Shown: in pieces, positions 27,266 through 37,129 of the stretch
Layout of the letters: every line of letters starts with the position of its first letter
Position numbering within the stretch: the first letter of the stretch is position 1
DNA from: Streptomyces sp. AC550_RSS872
Lineage (GTDB): Bacteria; Actinomycetota; Actinomycetes; Streptomycetales; Streptomycetaceae
Length of the DNA: 64,000 bases
Assembly: GCF_019049285.1 (NCBI RefSeq)
Contig: NZ_JAGMUL010000005.1
Span: 62,001 to 126,000 of the forward strand
Direction: 5' to 3'
Program-made: the position numbers and the translations under genes
The notes under the pieces: generated by a model
Told to the model about the DNA's origin: nothing
The model's input: the letters and a program-made list of their open reading frames with translations, nothing else
The model's database searches: none

Positions 27266-27903
27266 CGGTCGGCCTCCCCCGCGTCCGGACCACTCACGCC
27301 ACCTGAACCCGGCGCCTCAGGAGCGCTGACCAGACCGCTCTGGAGCGCCGCCGTGGAGGGGCGCGCCGTCCCGCTGCCGTACCGCTCCCCCAGCGACTCC
27401 CGGGCGATCTTCTCCTGGAGTTTCAGGATTCCCTGGAGCAGTGCTTCGGGGCGGGGCGGGCAGCCGGGGACGTACACGTCCACCGGGATGATCTGGTCGA
27501 CACCCTTGGTGACGGAGTAGGAGTCCCAGTACGGGCCGCCGCAGTTGGAGCAGGCGCCGAAGGAGATGACGTACTTCGGCTCGGGCATCTGTTCGTACAG
27601 GCGTTTCACGGCCGGGGCCATCTTGTCCGTGACCGTGCCGGAGACGACCATCAGGTCGGCCTGGCGCGGGCCCGGTGCGAACGGGATCACGCCGAGGCGG
27701 ATGAAGTCGTGGCGGGCCATCGACGCGGCGATGAACTCGATCGCGCAGCAGGCGAGGCCGAAGTTGAAGACCCAGAGCGAGTAGCGGCGGCCCCAGTTGA
27801 GGATCACCTTCATCGGCTCGGGAGCGAGGCGGGCCAGTGCGCCCAGCCGCTTCGGCTCCGGGAGCAGAACGGGCTGCTCGTTGGTGTCTGGCGTCACGTC
27901 CAT
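27262..27903 (-). CDS. nuoB: NADH-quinone oxidoreductase subunit B (partial operon copy)
   Basis: 213 residues. The N2 cluster ligands are present: tandem Cys52-Cys53 in [10 protein letters not shown], Cys118 in [10 protein letters not shown] and Cys148 in [12 protein letters not shown]. NuoB hands electrons to quinone at the NuoD/NuoH interface. It overlaps nuoA by 10 nt and nuoC by 4 nt. The last 40 residues are an extra Ser/Gly/Pro-rich tail. Confidence 0.94.
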   Translation of the reverse strand: MDVTPDTNEQPVLLPEPKRLGALARLAPEPMKVILNWGRRYSLWVFNFGLACCAIEFIAASMARHDFIRLGVIPFAPGPRQADLMVVSGTVTDKMAPAVKRLYEQMPEPKYVISFGACSNCGGPYWDSYSVTKGVDQIIPVDVYVPGCPPRPEALLQGILKLQEKIARESLGERYGSGTARPSTAALQSGLVSAPEAPGSGGVSGPDAGEADR

Positions 27904-28289
27904 GCCAGGACGCCCTTCTTGTATGCGTAGAGCAGGCCCACGGCCAGGAAGCCGAGGAAGATGAACATCTCGACGAGCGTGGTCGCGCCGTAGCCCGGGT
28001 CGGCGAAGACCGTGGCCCAGGGGAACAGGAAGATCGAGTCGATGGCGAAGATCACGTACAGGAAGGCGTAGACGTAGTAGCGGACCTGGGTGTGGGCCCA
28101 GCCCTCGCCGACGGGGTCGACGCCGCACTCGTACGTCAGGAGCTTCTCGGGTGTGGGGACCACGGGACGCAGCAGGCGGCCCGCCCCGAAGGCGACGGCG
28201 ACGAACAGCACGCCGACGACGGCCAGCAGTCCGACGACCGAGTAGGACTGGAAGTAGTCCGCCGCCACGACGACGGTCAGTTCCGACAC
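27894..28289 (-). CDS. nuoA: NADH-quinone oxidoreductase subunit A (partial operon copy)
   Basis: 131 residues, GTG start. Three spans with [14 protein letters not shown] (the conserved Glu-Cys-Gly loop at the quinone site), [22 protein letters not shown] and the last helix. It is the first gene of the leftward run A-B-C-H-I-J-K-L-M-N; the promoter must lie in 28290-28605. Confidence 0.94.
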   Translation of the reverse strand: MSELTVVVAADYFQSYSVVGLLAVVGVLFVAVAFGAGRLLRPVVPTPEKLLTYECGVDPVGEGWAHTQVRYYVYAFLYVIFAIDSIFLFPWATVFADPGYGATTLVEMFIFLGFLAVGLLYAYKKGVLAWT

Positions 28290-28605
28290 GTCCGCCCCTC
28301 GCTCCCTGACCTCGTCACCGATGCCTCAGGACCAGTGTCCTGCGACTGGCGATCCAGTGAACACTGCCGTTTCCGGTGAGTACTGCTGTTTCCGGTGAAC
28401 ACCGCTGTTCGACGATCTGTACGCACGGGAGTCTAGGCCCTGCTAAAGAGACCGTAAGCAGCCCGTCACGCGTTGAGATCCCGTCGAGACCCATCGGGAT
28501 ACGACGGTCCGGTGCCTGGGCGGGTCGGGGGGTGGGGATTTCCCCCGTAGACGACGGCAGTCCGCCTCATGGCGCCGCGGCGCACCGCGCGGCACGCTAG
28601 CCCAT
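28290..28605. promoter_or_regulatory. Divergent promoter region between nuoA and the first sensor kinase
   Basis: 316 bp with no gene. It holds the start signals for the leftward nuo operon and the rightward kinase. It contains a three-copy 19-bp direct repeat (28357-28413), a short palindrome CAGTG-aa-CACTG (28355-28366) overlapping the first copy, and an imperfect inverted repeat near 28332-28349. Confidence 0.7.
28357..28413. repeat. Three tandem 19-bp repeats upstream of nuoA
   Basis: Units GTGAACACTGCCGTTTCCG, GTGAGTACTGCTGTTTCCG and GTGAACACCGCTGTTCGAC follow without gaps. They begin 68 bp upstream of the nuoA start. Direct repeats at this place are typical of cooperative activator or repressor binding. 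Confidence 0.75.
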
Positions 28606-29814
28606 ATGACCGAACGCCCCAGCCCTTCGCGGGACGCCTCCGGGCGGTCCGACGGCGACCAGCCGCCGCTGCCCCCCGCCCGTTTCGCCTACGACCGCCA
28701 CACCTGGAAGGAGATCGCGCACCTCCTGGCGAACCTTCCGTTGTCGCTGCTCGGTTTCACCTACGTCGTGACGGTGCTGTTCACCGGTGCCTTCCTGACC
28801 TTGACGGTGATCGGGTTCCCGCTGCTCGCGGCCGGGCTGGTGGGCGCGCGGCAGCTGGGCAAGCTGGAGCGGGCACGCGCGCGTGCGTTGCTCGGGGTGC
28901 GGATGGACGAGCCGAGTCCGTTGCCGTTGCGCGGCGGCAAGGACGGGTTCTTCCCGCAGCTGTGGCTGGCGCTGAAGGACCCGGTGGGCTGGCGCACGAT
29001 CCTGTACGAATTCATCCGGCTGCCCTGGGGCGTCCTCACCTTCGCCATCACGCTGACCTCGCTGTTCGTGCTGTGGCCGGTGCTGCCGTTCATCGCGCGG
29101 GGCCTGACGAACGCGGACCGGGCGATGGTGCGCGGCCTGCTGTCGCCCTCCGACGAGCTGGAGCGCCGGATCGCCGAGCTGGAGTCGGACCGGGGGGTCG
29201 TCGTGGATACGGCGGCCGCGGATCTGCGGCGCATCGAGCGCGATCTGCACGACGGCGCGCAGGCCCGCCTGGTCAACCTGGCCATGGGGCTGGGCCTGGC
29301 CAAGGAGAAGCTGCTGGAGGATCCGGACGCGGCGGCGACGATGGTCGCGGAGGCCCACGGCGAGGTGAAGCTGGCGCTTCAGGAGCTACGGGATCTGGCC
29401 CGGGGCATCCATCCGGCCGTGCTGACCGACCGCGGCCTGGATGCCGCCCTGTCGGCGGTGGCCTCGCGCTGCACGGTGCCGGTGAAGGTGACCGTCGACC
29501 TGCTGTCCAGACCGGCGGCGGCCATCGAGGGCATCGCCTACTTCACCGTCTCCGAGCTCTTGCAGAACATCAGCAAGCACAGTGGGGCGAAGTCGGCGTC
29601 GGTGGATGTCTGGCGGTCGGACGAACGGCTGCTCATCCAGGTGTGGGACGACGGCCGTGGCGGCGCGCGCCTCGACGGCGGCACGGGCATGCGCGGGCTC
29701 GCCGACCGGCTGGACGCCGTGGACGGCCTGTTCGTCATCGAGTCACCGCAGGGCGGTCCGACGACCGTGACGGCGGAACTGCCCTGGCGGGACCGCATCC
29801 CCGGGCAGGGGTAG
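28606..29814 (+). CDS. NarL-type sensor histidine kinase (HisKA_3), first paralogue
   Basis: 402 residues. Two pairs of hydrophobic segments (about 38-80 and 135-165) form a sensor of the DUF-type found in actinobacterial kinases. The HisKA_3 box ERDLHDGAQARLVNLAM has the phosphoacceptor His215. The ATPase has SELLQNISKHS (N box) and VWDDGRGGA with GMRGLADRLDA (G boxes). It resembles the next gene closely over its whole length. It is probably part of a two-kinase, one-regulator system with the response regulator at 31638. Confidence 0.92.
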   Translation: MTERPSPSRDASGRSDGDQPPLPPARFAYDRHTWKEIAHLLANLPLSLLGFTYVVTVLFTGAFLTLTVIGFPLLAAGLVGARQLGKLERARARALLGVRMDEPSPLPLRGGKDGFFPQLWLALKDPVGWRTILYEFIRLPWGVLTFAITLTSLFVLWPVLPFIARGLTNADRAMVRGLLSPSDELERRIAELESDRGVVVDTAAADLRRIERDLHDGAQARLVNLAMGLGLAKEKLLEDPDAAATMVAEAHGEVKLALQELRDLARGIHPAVLTDRGLDAALSAVASRCTVPVKVTVDLLSRPAAAIEGIAYFTVSELLQNISKHSGAKSASVDVWRSDERLLIQVWDDGRGGARLDGGTGMRGLADRLDAVDGLFVIESPQGGPTTVTAELPWRDRIPGQG

Positions 29815-29972
29815 CCGGGACGAGGGCAGGGCCCGGTCAGGGGTAGGGAAAACCCCCCGTTCGAGACGCCGACGGCCTCCATGGTCCACGGACCTGCGGT
29901 CGACCAGGGTGGAGATACGACGGCACAGCCCCGGCGGCGGGGCTGACGGGACGAGGAGAACGGACGACGCCG

Positions 29973-31337
29973 ATGGCCACGGAGTACGGACAGGGCTACG
30001 GGCACGGGCTCGGTTACGCCGAGCGCGGCCTTCCCGAGCACGGCGGCGAGCGACGGCATCGGCTGCCGGCCGGGCTGCGGGCGCCGTTCGAGGCACGCAG
30101 CTGGCGGGAGTTCTCGTATGTGCTGCTGGGTCTTCCGATCAGCATCCTGCTGTTCGTGTACGCCATCACGATGGTGTCGCTGGGCGCGGGCCTGCTGGTG
30201 ACGTTCCTCGGCATCCCGGTGCTGGCGGCGGGGCTGGCCGGCTGCCGTGGCTTCGGGGTGCTGGAGCGGGCACGCGCGCGTGCGCTGCTGAAGCTGGAGG
30301 TGGCGGATCCGGAGCCGCTGCGGATGCGCCGGAGCGGCTTCATGGCCTGGATGGGGGCCGTGCTGAAGAGCGGGACGTCGTGGCGGGCCCTGCTGTACGC
30401 GGTGCTGCACTTCCCGTGGGCGGTGTTCTCCTTCGTCGTCGCGCTGAACGTGTGGGTGTACGGCTGGGCGCTGCTGACCTATCCGCTGTGGTTCTGGGCC
30501 TTGCCGGTGTCGGCCGGTCAGGACGGCATTCAGGTGTACGGCGACGAGACGCGCCAGATCTACCTCGACAACCCCTTCGAGATCACGGTCACCGCGCTGG
30601 TGGGCCTGCTGTTCACGCTGGCCACGCCCTGGATCGTGCGGGCCTTGACGATGGTGGACCGGGTGCTGGTGCACGGCCTGCTCGGGCCGTCGCGGCTTGC
30701 CACACGCGTGGTGGAGCTGGAGTCGGACCGCGGTGTCGTCGTCGACACGGCCGCCGCCGACCTGCGGCGCATCGAGCGCGACCTGCACGACGGCGCCCAG
30801 GCCCGCCTGGTGGCCCTGGCCATGGATCTCGGACTCGCGAAGGAGAAGCTCGCTGAGGACCCCGGGGCGGCGGCGCGCATGGTCGACGAGGCACACGGCG
30901 AGGTGAAGACGGCGTTGCAAGAGCTGCGGGATCTGGCACGCGGCATCCATCCGGCGGTCCTGACCGACCGGGGTCTTGACGCGGCTCTGTCGGCGGTGGC
31001 CTCGCGGTGCGCGGTGCCGGTGGAGGTCCAGGTGGATCTGGAGGATCGGCCCGTGCCGGCGATCGAGGGGATCGCCTACTTCACGGTGTCGGAGCTGCTC
31101 CAGAACATCAGCAAGCACTCGCGGGCGACGTGGGCGGCCGTGGACGTGTGGCGGGTGGAGAACCGGCTGATGTTGCAGGTCGTGGACAACGGGGTCGGTG
31201 GCGCGGGCACCTCCGGCGGCTCGGGGCTGTCGGGGCTGGCCGAGCGGCTGGACGCGGTCGACGGGATCCTGGTGGTCGACTCGCCGGTCGGCGGGCCCAC
31301 CAGGGTGACGGCTGAGCTTCCCTGGCGGACCGTGTAG
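29973..31337 (+). CDS. NarL-type sensor histidine kinase (HisKA_3), second paralogue
   Basis: 454 residues. The layout is the same as the preceding kinase: N-terminal Gly/His/Arg-rich leader, hydrophobic segments around 45-90 and 140-225, ERDLHDGAQARLVALAMDLG with His272, SELLQNISKHSR, and VVDNGVGGAG with GLSGLAERLDAVDG. The two share long identical stretches (for example QELRDLARGIHPAVLTDRGL), so they are a recent tandem duplication, but this copy has an extra insert of about 35 residues (near 180-200) with two more hydrophobic parts. Heterodimers are conceivable. Confidence 0.92.
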   Translation: MATEYGQGYGHGLGYAERGLPEHGGERRHRLPAGLRAPFEARSWREFSYVLLGLPISILLFVYAITMVSLGAGLLVTFLGIPVLAAGLAGCRGFGVLERARARALLKLEVADPEPLRMRRSGFMAWMGAVLKSGTSWRALLYAVLHFPWAVFSFVVALNVWVYGWALLTYPLWFWALPVSAGQDGIQVYGDETRQIYLDNPFEITVTALVGLLFTLATPWIVRALTMVDRVLVHGLLGPSRLATRVVELESDRGVVVDTAAADLRRIERDLHDGAQARLVALAMDLGLAKEKLAEDPGAAARMVDEAHGEVKTALQELRDLARGIHPAVLTDRGLDAALSAVASRCAVPVEVQVDLEDRPVPAIEGIAYFTVSELLQNISKHSRATWAAVDVWRVENRLMLQVVDNGVGGAGTSGGSGLSGLAERLDAVDGILVVDSPVGGPTRVTAELPWRTV

Positions 31338-31637
31338 TTCGGAGGGTGCCGTTCGGGGTGCTGTTCGGGGGTGCCCTTCGGCATCCCACCGACACAGGGA
31401 TCCGGCTCCGGTTGGTTCGGGGCCGGATTTCCGTGTGGCAGCAAACACGCGTTGACAGCAAGCACGCCTTGGCCGCAGACACACCCCGAGTCCCGTCACG
31501 TCGTTCGCATGCAGTTATCCACAGGCCCGGTGCGGAAGAGCCGATCGCGGGATACTGAGGGCGCGAAGGACGACAGGGCCGGGACACGCTCGGCCGAATG
31601 CCAAGGCACACGGGGGGCCGGGGACGTGGAGGACAGG
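31338..31637. promoter_or_regulatory. Gap before the response regulator with tandem repeats and a DnaA-box-like site
   Basis: About 300 bp. It has three 12-13-bp repeats of the form GGTGCcGTTCGG (31345-31381), a 17-bp tandem pair (31439-31455, 31456-31472; CAGCAAACACGCGTTGA and CAGCAAGCACGCCTTGG) and TTATCCACAGGCCC at 31515. No gene is seen. Confidence 0.5.
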
Positions 31638-32297
31638 GTGCGGGTGGTCATCGCCGAGGATTCGGTGCTGCTCAGGGAGGGACTGACCCGGCTTTTGACC
31701 GACCGTGGGCACGAGGTCGTGGCGGGCGTCGGAGACGGCGACGCGCTGATCAAGACCATCACCGAGCTGGACGGACAGGGCGAGCTGCCGGACGTGGTGG
31801 TGGCGGACGTGAGAATGCCGCCGACGCACACCGACGAAGGAGTAAGGGCTGCCGTCCAGCTGCGCAAGTCGCACCCCGGGCTGGGGGTACTCGTACTGTC
31901 GCAGTACGTGGAGGAGCGGTACGCCACGGAACTGCTGGCCGGGTCCAGCCGCGGAGTCGGCTATCTGCTCAAGGACCGCGTGGCGGAGGTTCGGGAGTTC
32001 GTGGACGCGGTCGTGCGGGTGGCCCGAGGGGGTACGGCGCTCGACCCGGAGGTCGTCGCCCAGCTGCTGGGCCGCAGCCGTAAGCAGGACGTCCTCGCGG
32101 GGCTCACGCCGCGTGAGCGGGAGGTCCTGGGACTCATGGCCGAGGGGCGGACCAACTCTGCCATCGCCCGGCAGCTGGTGGTGAGCGACGGAGCGGTCGA
32201 GAAGCACGTCAGCAACATCTTTCTGAAGCTCGGGCTGTCGCAGAGCGACGGGGACCACCGGCGGGTTCTGGCGGTCCTCACCTATCTCAACTCCTAA
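31638..32297 (+). CDS. NarL/LuxR-type response regulator
   Basis: 219 residues from GTG 31638, with GGAGG 5 nt before it; a GTG at 31626 is also possible. Receiver: VVIAEDSVLLREGLTRLL (acidic pocket), VVVADVRMPP (phospho-acceptor Asp57), then LKDRVAEVREFVDAV. DNA-binding: LTPREREVLGLMAEGRTNSAIARQL and VEKHVSNIFLKLGL. It is the only regulator next to two kinases of the HisKA_3 type, so it is the likely partner of both. Confidence 0.92.
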   Translation: MRVVIAEDSVLLREGLTRLLTDRGHEVVAGVGDGDALIKTITELDGQGELPDVVVADVRMPPTHTDEGVRAAVQLRKSHPGLGVLVLSQYVEERYATELLAGSSRGVGYLLKDRVAEVREFVDAVVRVARGGTALDPEVVAQLLGRSRKQDVLAGLTPREREVLGLMAEGRTNSAIARQLVVSDGAVEKHVSNIFLKLGLSQSDGDHRRVLAVLTYLNS

Positions 32298-32300
32298 CGA

Positions 32301-32317
32301 TCTGACACCGTGTCAGA
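32301..32317. promoter_or_regulatory. Perfect palindrome after the response regulator gene
   Basis: TCTGACAC-c-GTGTCAGA is symmetric over 8-bp arms and lies 4 bp past the regulator's stop, 235 bp before korA. It could be an operator for korA or a short terminator; no T-run follows. Confidence 0.5.
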
Positions 32318-32551
32318 AAGCCCGGATCTGCCGAGCTTGCGGACCAGAACCAAAGAACGCGCGGGGAGCGTCTTCAAAAAAGCGCCGGGGGGGCGTGTAA
32401 ATCAAGACAATTCCTGGTGGCGCACCACCTGAAATCCACGTCCGTCATGCGAATGGCCCAGGGAGAGCGACCTTTGCAGACGTAGGGTTGATCCTGGGAA
32501 GGCTTGCGGGAAGGCCGTGCCCAGACGCCGCCTCAAGGGAGGTCCAGTTCA

Positions 32552-34472
32552 GTGACCAGCCAGGTCAGTAGCCCAGCGGAGCAGGCTGACGAAGCCGTCG
32601 TGGGAGAGCAGCGCAAACCGGCAGGGACGAAGGACGTCCGCCGGCTGGACCGGGTGATCATTCGTTTCGCGGGGGACTCCGGCGACGGAATGCAGCTCAC
32701 CGGCGACCGTTTCACCTCGGAAACGGCGACCTTCGGCAACGATCTGTCGACGTTGCCGAACTTCCCGGCCGAGATCCGGGCCCCCGCAGGCACCCTGCCG
32801 GGCGTGTCCTCCTTCCAGCTGCACTTCGCCGACCACGACATCCTCACTCCGGGCGACGCTCCGAACGTGCTGGTCGCGATGAACCCGGCGGCTCTGAAGG
32901 CCAACATCGCCGATCTGCCGCGGGGCGCGGAGATCATCGTCAACACGGACGAGTTCACCAAACGGGCGATGCAGAAGGTGGGCTACGACTCCTCGCCGCT
33001 GGAGGACGGCTCGCTCGACGGGTACAGCCTCCATCCGGTGCCGCTGACGACCCTGACGGTCGAGGCACTGAAGGACTTCGACCTCACCCGCAAGGAGGCC
33101 GAGCGCAGCAAGAACATGTTCGCGCTGGGCCTGCTGAGCTGGATGTACCACCGGCCGACCGAGGGCACGGAGAAGTTCCTGACCTCGAAGTTCGCCAAGA
33201 AGCCGGATATCGCGGCCGCCAACATCGCCGCCTTCCGCGCGGGCTGGAACTTCGGCGAGACGACCGAGGACTTCGCCGTCTCCTACGAGATCGCCCCGGC
33301 GACGAAGGCCTTCCCCGTCGGCACCTATCGCAACATCTCCGGGAACCTCGCCCTGTCCTACGGACTGGTCGCCGCGTCCCGCCAGGCGGACCTGCCGCTG
33401 TATCTGGGCTCGTATCCGATCACCCCGGCCTCCGACATCCTGCACGAGCTGAGCAAGCACAAGAACTTCGGCGTACGGACCTTCCAGGCCGAGGACGAGA
33501 TCGCCGGTATCGGCGCGGCGCTGGGTGCGGCCTTCGGCGGTTCGCTGGCGGTGACCACGACCTCCGGCCCCGGTGTGGCGCTGAAGTCGGAGACGATCGG
33601 CCTGGCGGTGTCGCTGGAGCTGCCGCTGCTGGTGATCGACATCCAGCGCGGCGGACCCTCGACAGGGCTGCCGACCAAGACGGAGCAGGCGGACCTGTTG
33701 CAGGCCATGTTCGGCCGCAACGGCGAGGCGCCGGTGCCGATCGTCGCGCCGTGCACCCCGGCCGACTGCTTCGACGCGGCTCTGGAGGCGGCGCGGATCG
33801 CGCTCACGTACCGCACTCCGGTGATGCTGCTGTCGGACGGCTATCTGGCCAACGGCTCGGAGCCCTGGCGGATCCCGGAGCTGGACGAGCTGCCGGACCT
33901 GACCGTGCAGTTCGCGCAGGGTCCGAACCACACCCTTCAGGACGGCAGCGAGGTCTTCTGGCCGTACAAGCGCGACCCGCAGACCCTCGCCCGGCCGTGG
34001 GCGATCCCTGGCACCCCGGGCCTGGAGCACCGGATCGGCGGCATCGAGAAGGAGGACGGCACGGGCAACATCTCGTACGCCCCGGCCAACCACGACTTCA
34101 TGGTCCGCACCCGCCAGGCCAAGATCGACGGCATCGAGGTACCGGACCTGGAGGTCGACGACCCGCACGAGGCGACGACGCTGGTGCTGGGCTGGGGATC
34201 GACGTACGGCCCGATCACGGCCGCGGTCCGGCGGCTGCGCAACGCCGGCGAGTCGATCGCGCAGGCGCATCTGCGCCATCTGAACCCGTTCCCGCGCAAC
34301 CTGGGCGTGGTACTCGGACGTTACGAGAAGGTGGTGATCCCCGAGATGAACCTCGGCCAGCTCGCCACCCTGATCCGGGCGAAGTACCTGGTGGACGCCC
34401 ACTCGTACAACCAGGTCAACGGCATGCCGTTCAAGGCGGAACAGCTCGCCAAGGCGCTCAAGGAGGCCATCG

Positions 34473-34480
<8 letters not shown>
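32552..34480 (+). CDS. korA: 2-oxoacid:ferredoxin oxidoreductase, fused gamma-alpha subunit
   Basis: 642 residues. The gamma domain comes first (IRFAGDSGDGMQLTGDRF, IRAPAGTLPGVSSFQL), then the alpha domain (YLGSYPITPASDILHELSK, FQAEDEIAGIGAALGAAFGG, SGPGVALKSETIGLA). This is the two-subunit (KorAB) layout that oxidatively decarboxylates 2-oxoglutarate to succinyl-CoA and reduces ferredoxin. AGGGAGGT 9 nt upstream fixes GTG 32552. It overlaps korB by 8 nt. Confidence 0.93.
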
Positions 34481-35552
<1,072 letters not shown>

Positions 35553-35562
35553 CCGGCCCGTT

Positions 35563-35616
35563 CGGACATGGTTGAGGGCCCGGTGCCGTACGGCACCGGG
35601 CCCTCAACCATGTCCG
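35563..35616. terminator. Perfect 54-bp palindrome (bidirectional terminator) between korB and the HxlR gene
   Basis: Arms of 27 bp are exactly complementary with no loop bases: CGGACATGGTTGAGGGCCCG leads in and CGGGCCCTCAACCATGTCCG closes. It lies between convergent genes, and no T-run is needed for such a stem. Confidence 0.9.
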
Positions 35617-35626
35617 GCCCAGCCTT

Positions 35627-36031
35627 TCAGCCGCGCGAGTCGACCTTGCGTGCGTCGTACGCCTGCCGCGCCTTCTCGACGTCTCCCATCCGCTCGCTGG
35701 TCCACAGCGCCAACCCGCGCACCTGTTCGGCCGCCTCGCGGCCCAGGTCGGTCAGGGAGTAGTCGACCCTCGGGGGGATCACCGGTTTCGCGTCGCGGTG
35801 GACCAGACCGTCACGTTCCAGGGTCTGGAGGGTCTGCGTGAGCATCTTCTCGCTGACGCGGCCGATCGTGCGGCGCAGTTCGCTGAAGCGGTAGGGGCGC
35901 TCCAGCAGCTCGATCAGGACGAGGACACCCCAACGGCTGGTGACGTGCTCCAGGACCAGGCGGTAGGGGCACATCGCCTCGCCGATGTCGTACTTGCTCG
36001 TCGCTGCATCTGCCACGGGACTTACTGCCAT
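35627..36031 (-). CDS. HxlR-family transcriptional regulator
   Basis: 134 residues: CPYRLVLEHVTSRWGVLVLIELLE, YRFSELRRTIGRVSEKMLTQTLQTLERDGLV, and the wing VDYSLTDLGREA. The N-terminal Cys (Cys21) is the residue used for thiol/electrophile sensing in several HxlR (QorR/YodB type). It is divergent from a QorB-like gene, a common regulator-target pair; a palindromic site lies between. Confidence 0.92.
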   Translation of the reverse strand: MAVSPVADAATSKYDIGEAMCPYRLVLEHVTSRWGVLVLIELLERPYRFSELRRTIGRVSEKMLTQTLQTLERDGLVHRDAKPVIPPRVDYSLTDLGREAAEQVRGLALWTSERMGDVEKARQAYDARKVDSRG

Positions 36032-36034
36032 GCC

Positions 36035-36059
36035 AGTACCTTACCTCAAAGTGGGTACT
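36035..36059. promoter_or_regulatory. Inverted repeat in the HxlR/QorB-like divergent promoter
   Basis: AGTACC-13 nt-GGTACT has perfect 6-bp arms, about 19 bp centre to centre. It lies immediately upstream of the HxlR start and 68 bp before the QorB-like gene. It fits an HxlR-dimer operator. Confidence 0.65.
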
Positions 36060-36126
36060 TTCGAAGAGTTAGCGCATCCCCTAGGGTTAGCGGCAGCACC
36101 AACGCATCCCACAAGGAGTTCTGATC

Positions 36127-36981
36127 ATGAGCATCGTCGTCACCGGAGCCACCGGACACCTGGGCCGCCATGTCGTGGAGCAGCTGCTGGAGAAGGTTCC
36201 GGCCGACCAGGTCACCGCCGTCGTCCGCACCCCCGAGAAGGTCGCCCACCTCGCCGAGCGCGGCGTGAAGATCGCCACCGCCGACTACAACGCCCCCGAG
36301 ACCTTCGACGGACTGTTCGCGGCCGGCGACAAGGTGCTGCTCATATCCGGCAACGAGTTCGACAAGGGCCGCGTCGGCCAGCACCAGGTCGTCATCAACG
36401 CCGCCAAGGCCGCCGACGTGGCGCTGCTCGCCTACACCAGCGCCCCCGGCACCCTCACGGCCGCCCTCGCCGACGACCACCGGGGCACCGAGAAGGCGCT
36501 CCTGGAGTCCGGTCTGCCCTACGCGCTGCTGCGCAACGGCTGGTACCACGAGAACTACACCGAGAACCTCGCCCCGGTCCTCGAGTACAACGCGGTCACC
36601 CACGCCGCCGGCGAGGGCCGCGTCTCCTCCGCCTCCCGCGCCGACTACGCGGCCGCCGCCGTCGCCGTGCTGACCGGCGAGGGGCACGAGAACCAGACGT
36701 ACGAGCTGGGCGGCGACGTCGCATGGAGCTTCGCCGAGTACGCCGCCGAGCTGAGCCGGCAGACCGGCAAGGAGATCGCCAACAACGCCGTCTCCGTCGA
36801 GGCCTTCGCCGGGATCCTGACCGGCGCCGGGCTCCCCGAGCCGCTCGCCGCGATCCTCGCCGGCGTGGACGCCTCCGTCGAGAAGGGCGAGCTGGTCGTC
36901 GACAGCGGGGACCTGTCCCGCCTGAGCGGCCGCCCGACCACGCCGCTCGCCGACGCCATCGCAGCCGCGCTCAAGGGCTGA
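36127..36981 (+). CDS. NAD(P)H-dependent quinone oxidoreductase-like SDR (QorB/NmrA type)
   Basis: 284 residues. MSIVVTGATGHLGRHVVEQL is the GxxGxxG Rossmann motif. LAYTSAPGTLTAALADDHRG and LPYALLRNGWYHENYTE match the QorB/NmrA subfamily, which reduces quinones or senses NADP+. GGAG at -9 supports the start. It faces the HxlR gene across a 95-bp promoter gap and is probably its target, in response to electrophiles or quinones. Confidence 0.88.
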   Translation: MSIVVTGATGHLGRHVVEQLLEKVPADQVTAVVRTPEKVAHLAERGVKIATADYNAPETFDGLFAAGDKVLLISGNEFDKGRVGQHQVVINAAKAADVALLAYTSAPGTLTAALADDHRGTEKALLESGLPYALLRNGWYHENYTENLAPVLEYNAVTHAAGEGRVSSASRADYAAAAVAVLTGEGHENQTYELGGDVAWSFAEYAAELSRQTGKEIANNAVSVEAFAGILTGAGLPEPLAAILAGVDASVEKGELVVDSGDLSRLSGRPTTPLADAIAAALKG

Positions 36982-37020
36982 CACCCGCCCCCCCCCGCCC
37001 CGCACACCGGCCCGGGCCCC

Positions 37021-37060
37021 CGCGTGTCATGACCGTATGGCGATACGGACATGACACGCG
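37021..37060 (+). terminator. 40-bp hairpin after the QorB-like gene
   Basis: CGCGTGTCATGACCGTAT and ATACGGACATGACACGCG (18-bp arms, one mismatch, 4-nt loop) lie 39 bp after the stop and 69 bp before the RarD start. A strong stem, so either terminator or operator. Confidence 0.7.
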
Positions 37061-37129
37061 AGGGTGTTCGGCGTTACCTTCGTGCAGGCCGCCATGCGGG
37101 CGCGGCCGGGGTGCGCGAAGGAGGGGCCC

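Noticed and set aside
29973..31337. Second kinase as a duplicate assembly error of the first
   Set aside because: The two share only parts at the DNA level, differ by an insert and many substitutions, and have separate starts.
36981..37010. C-rich run after the QorB-like gene as a coding repeat
   Set aside because: It is a short homopolymer region in an intergenic gap with no frame.
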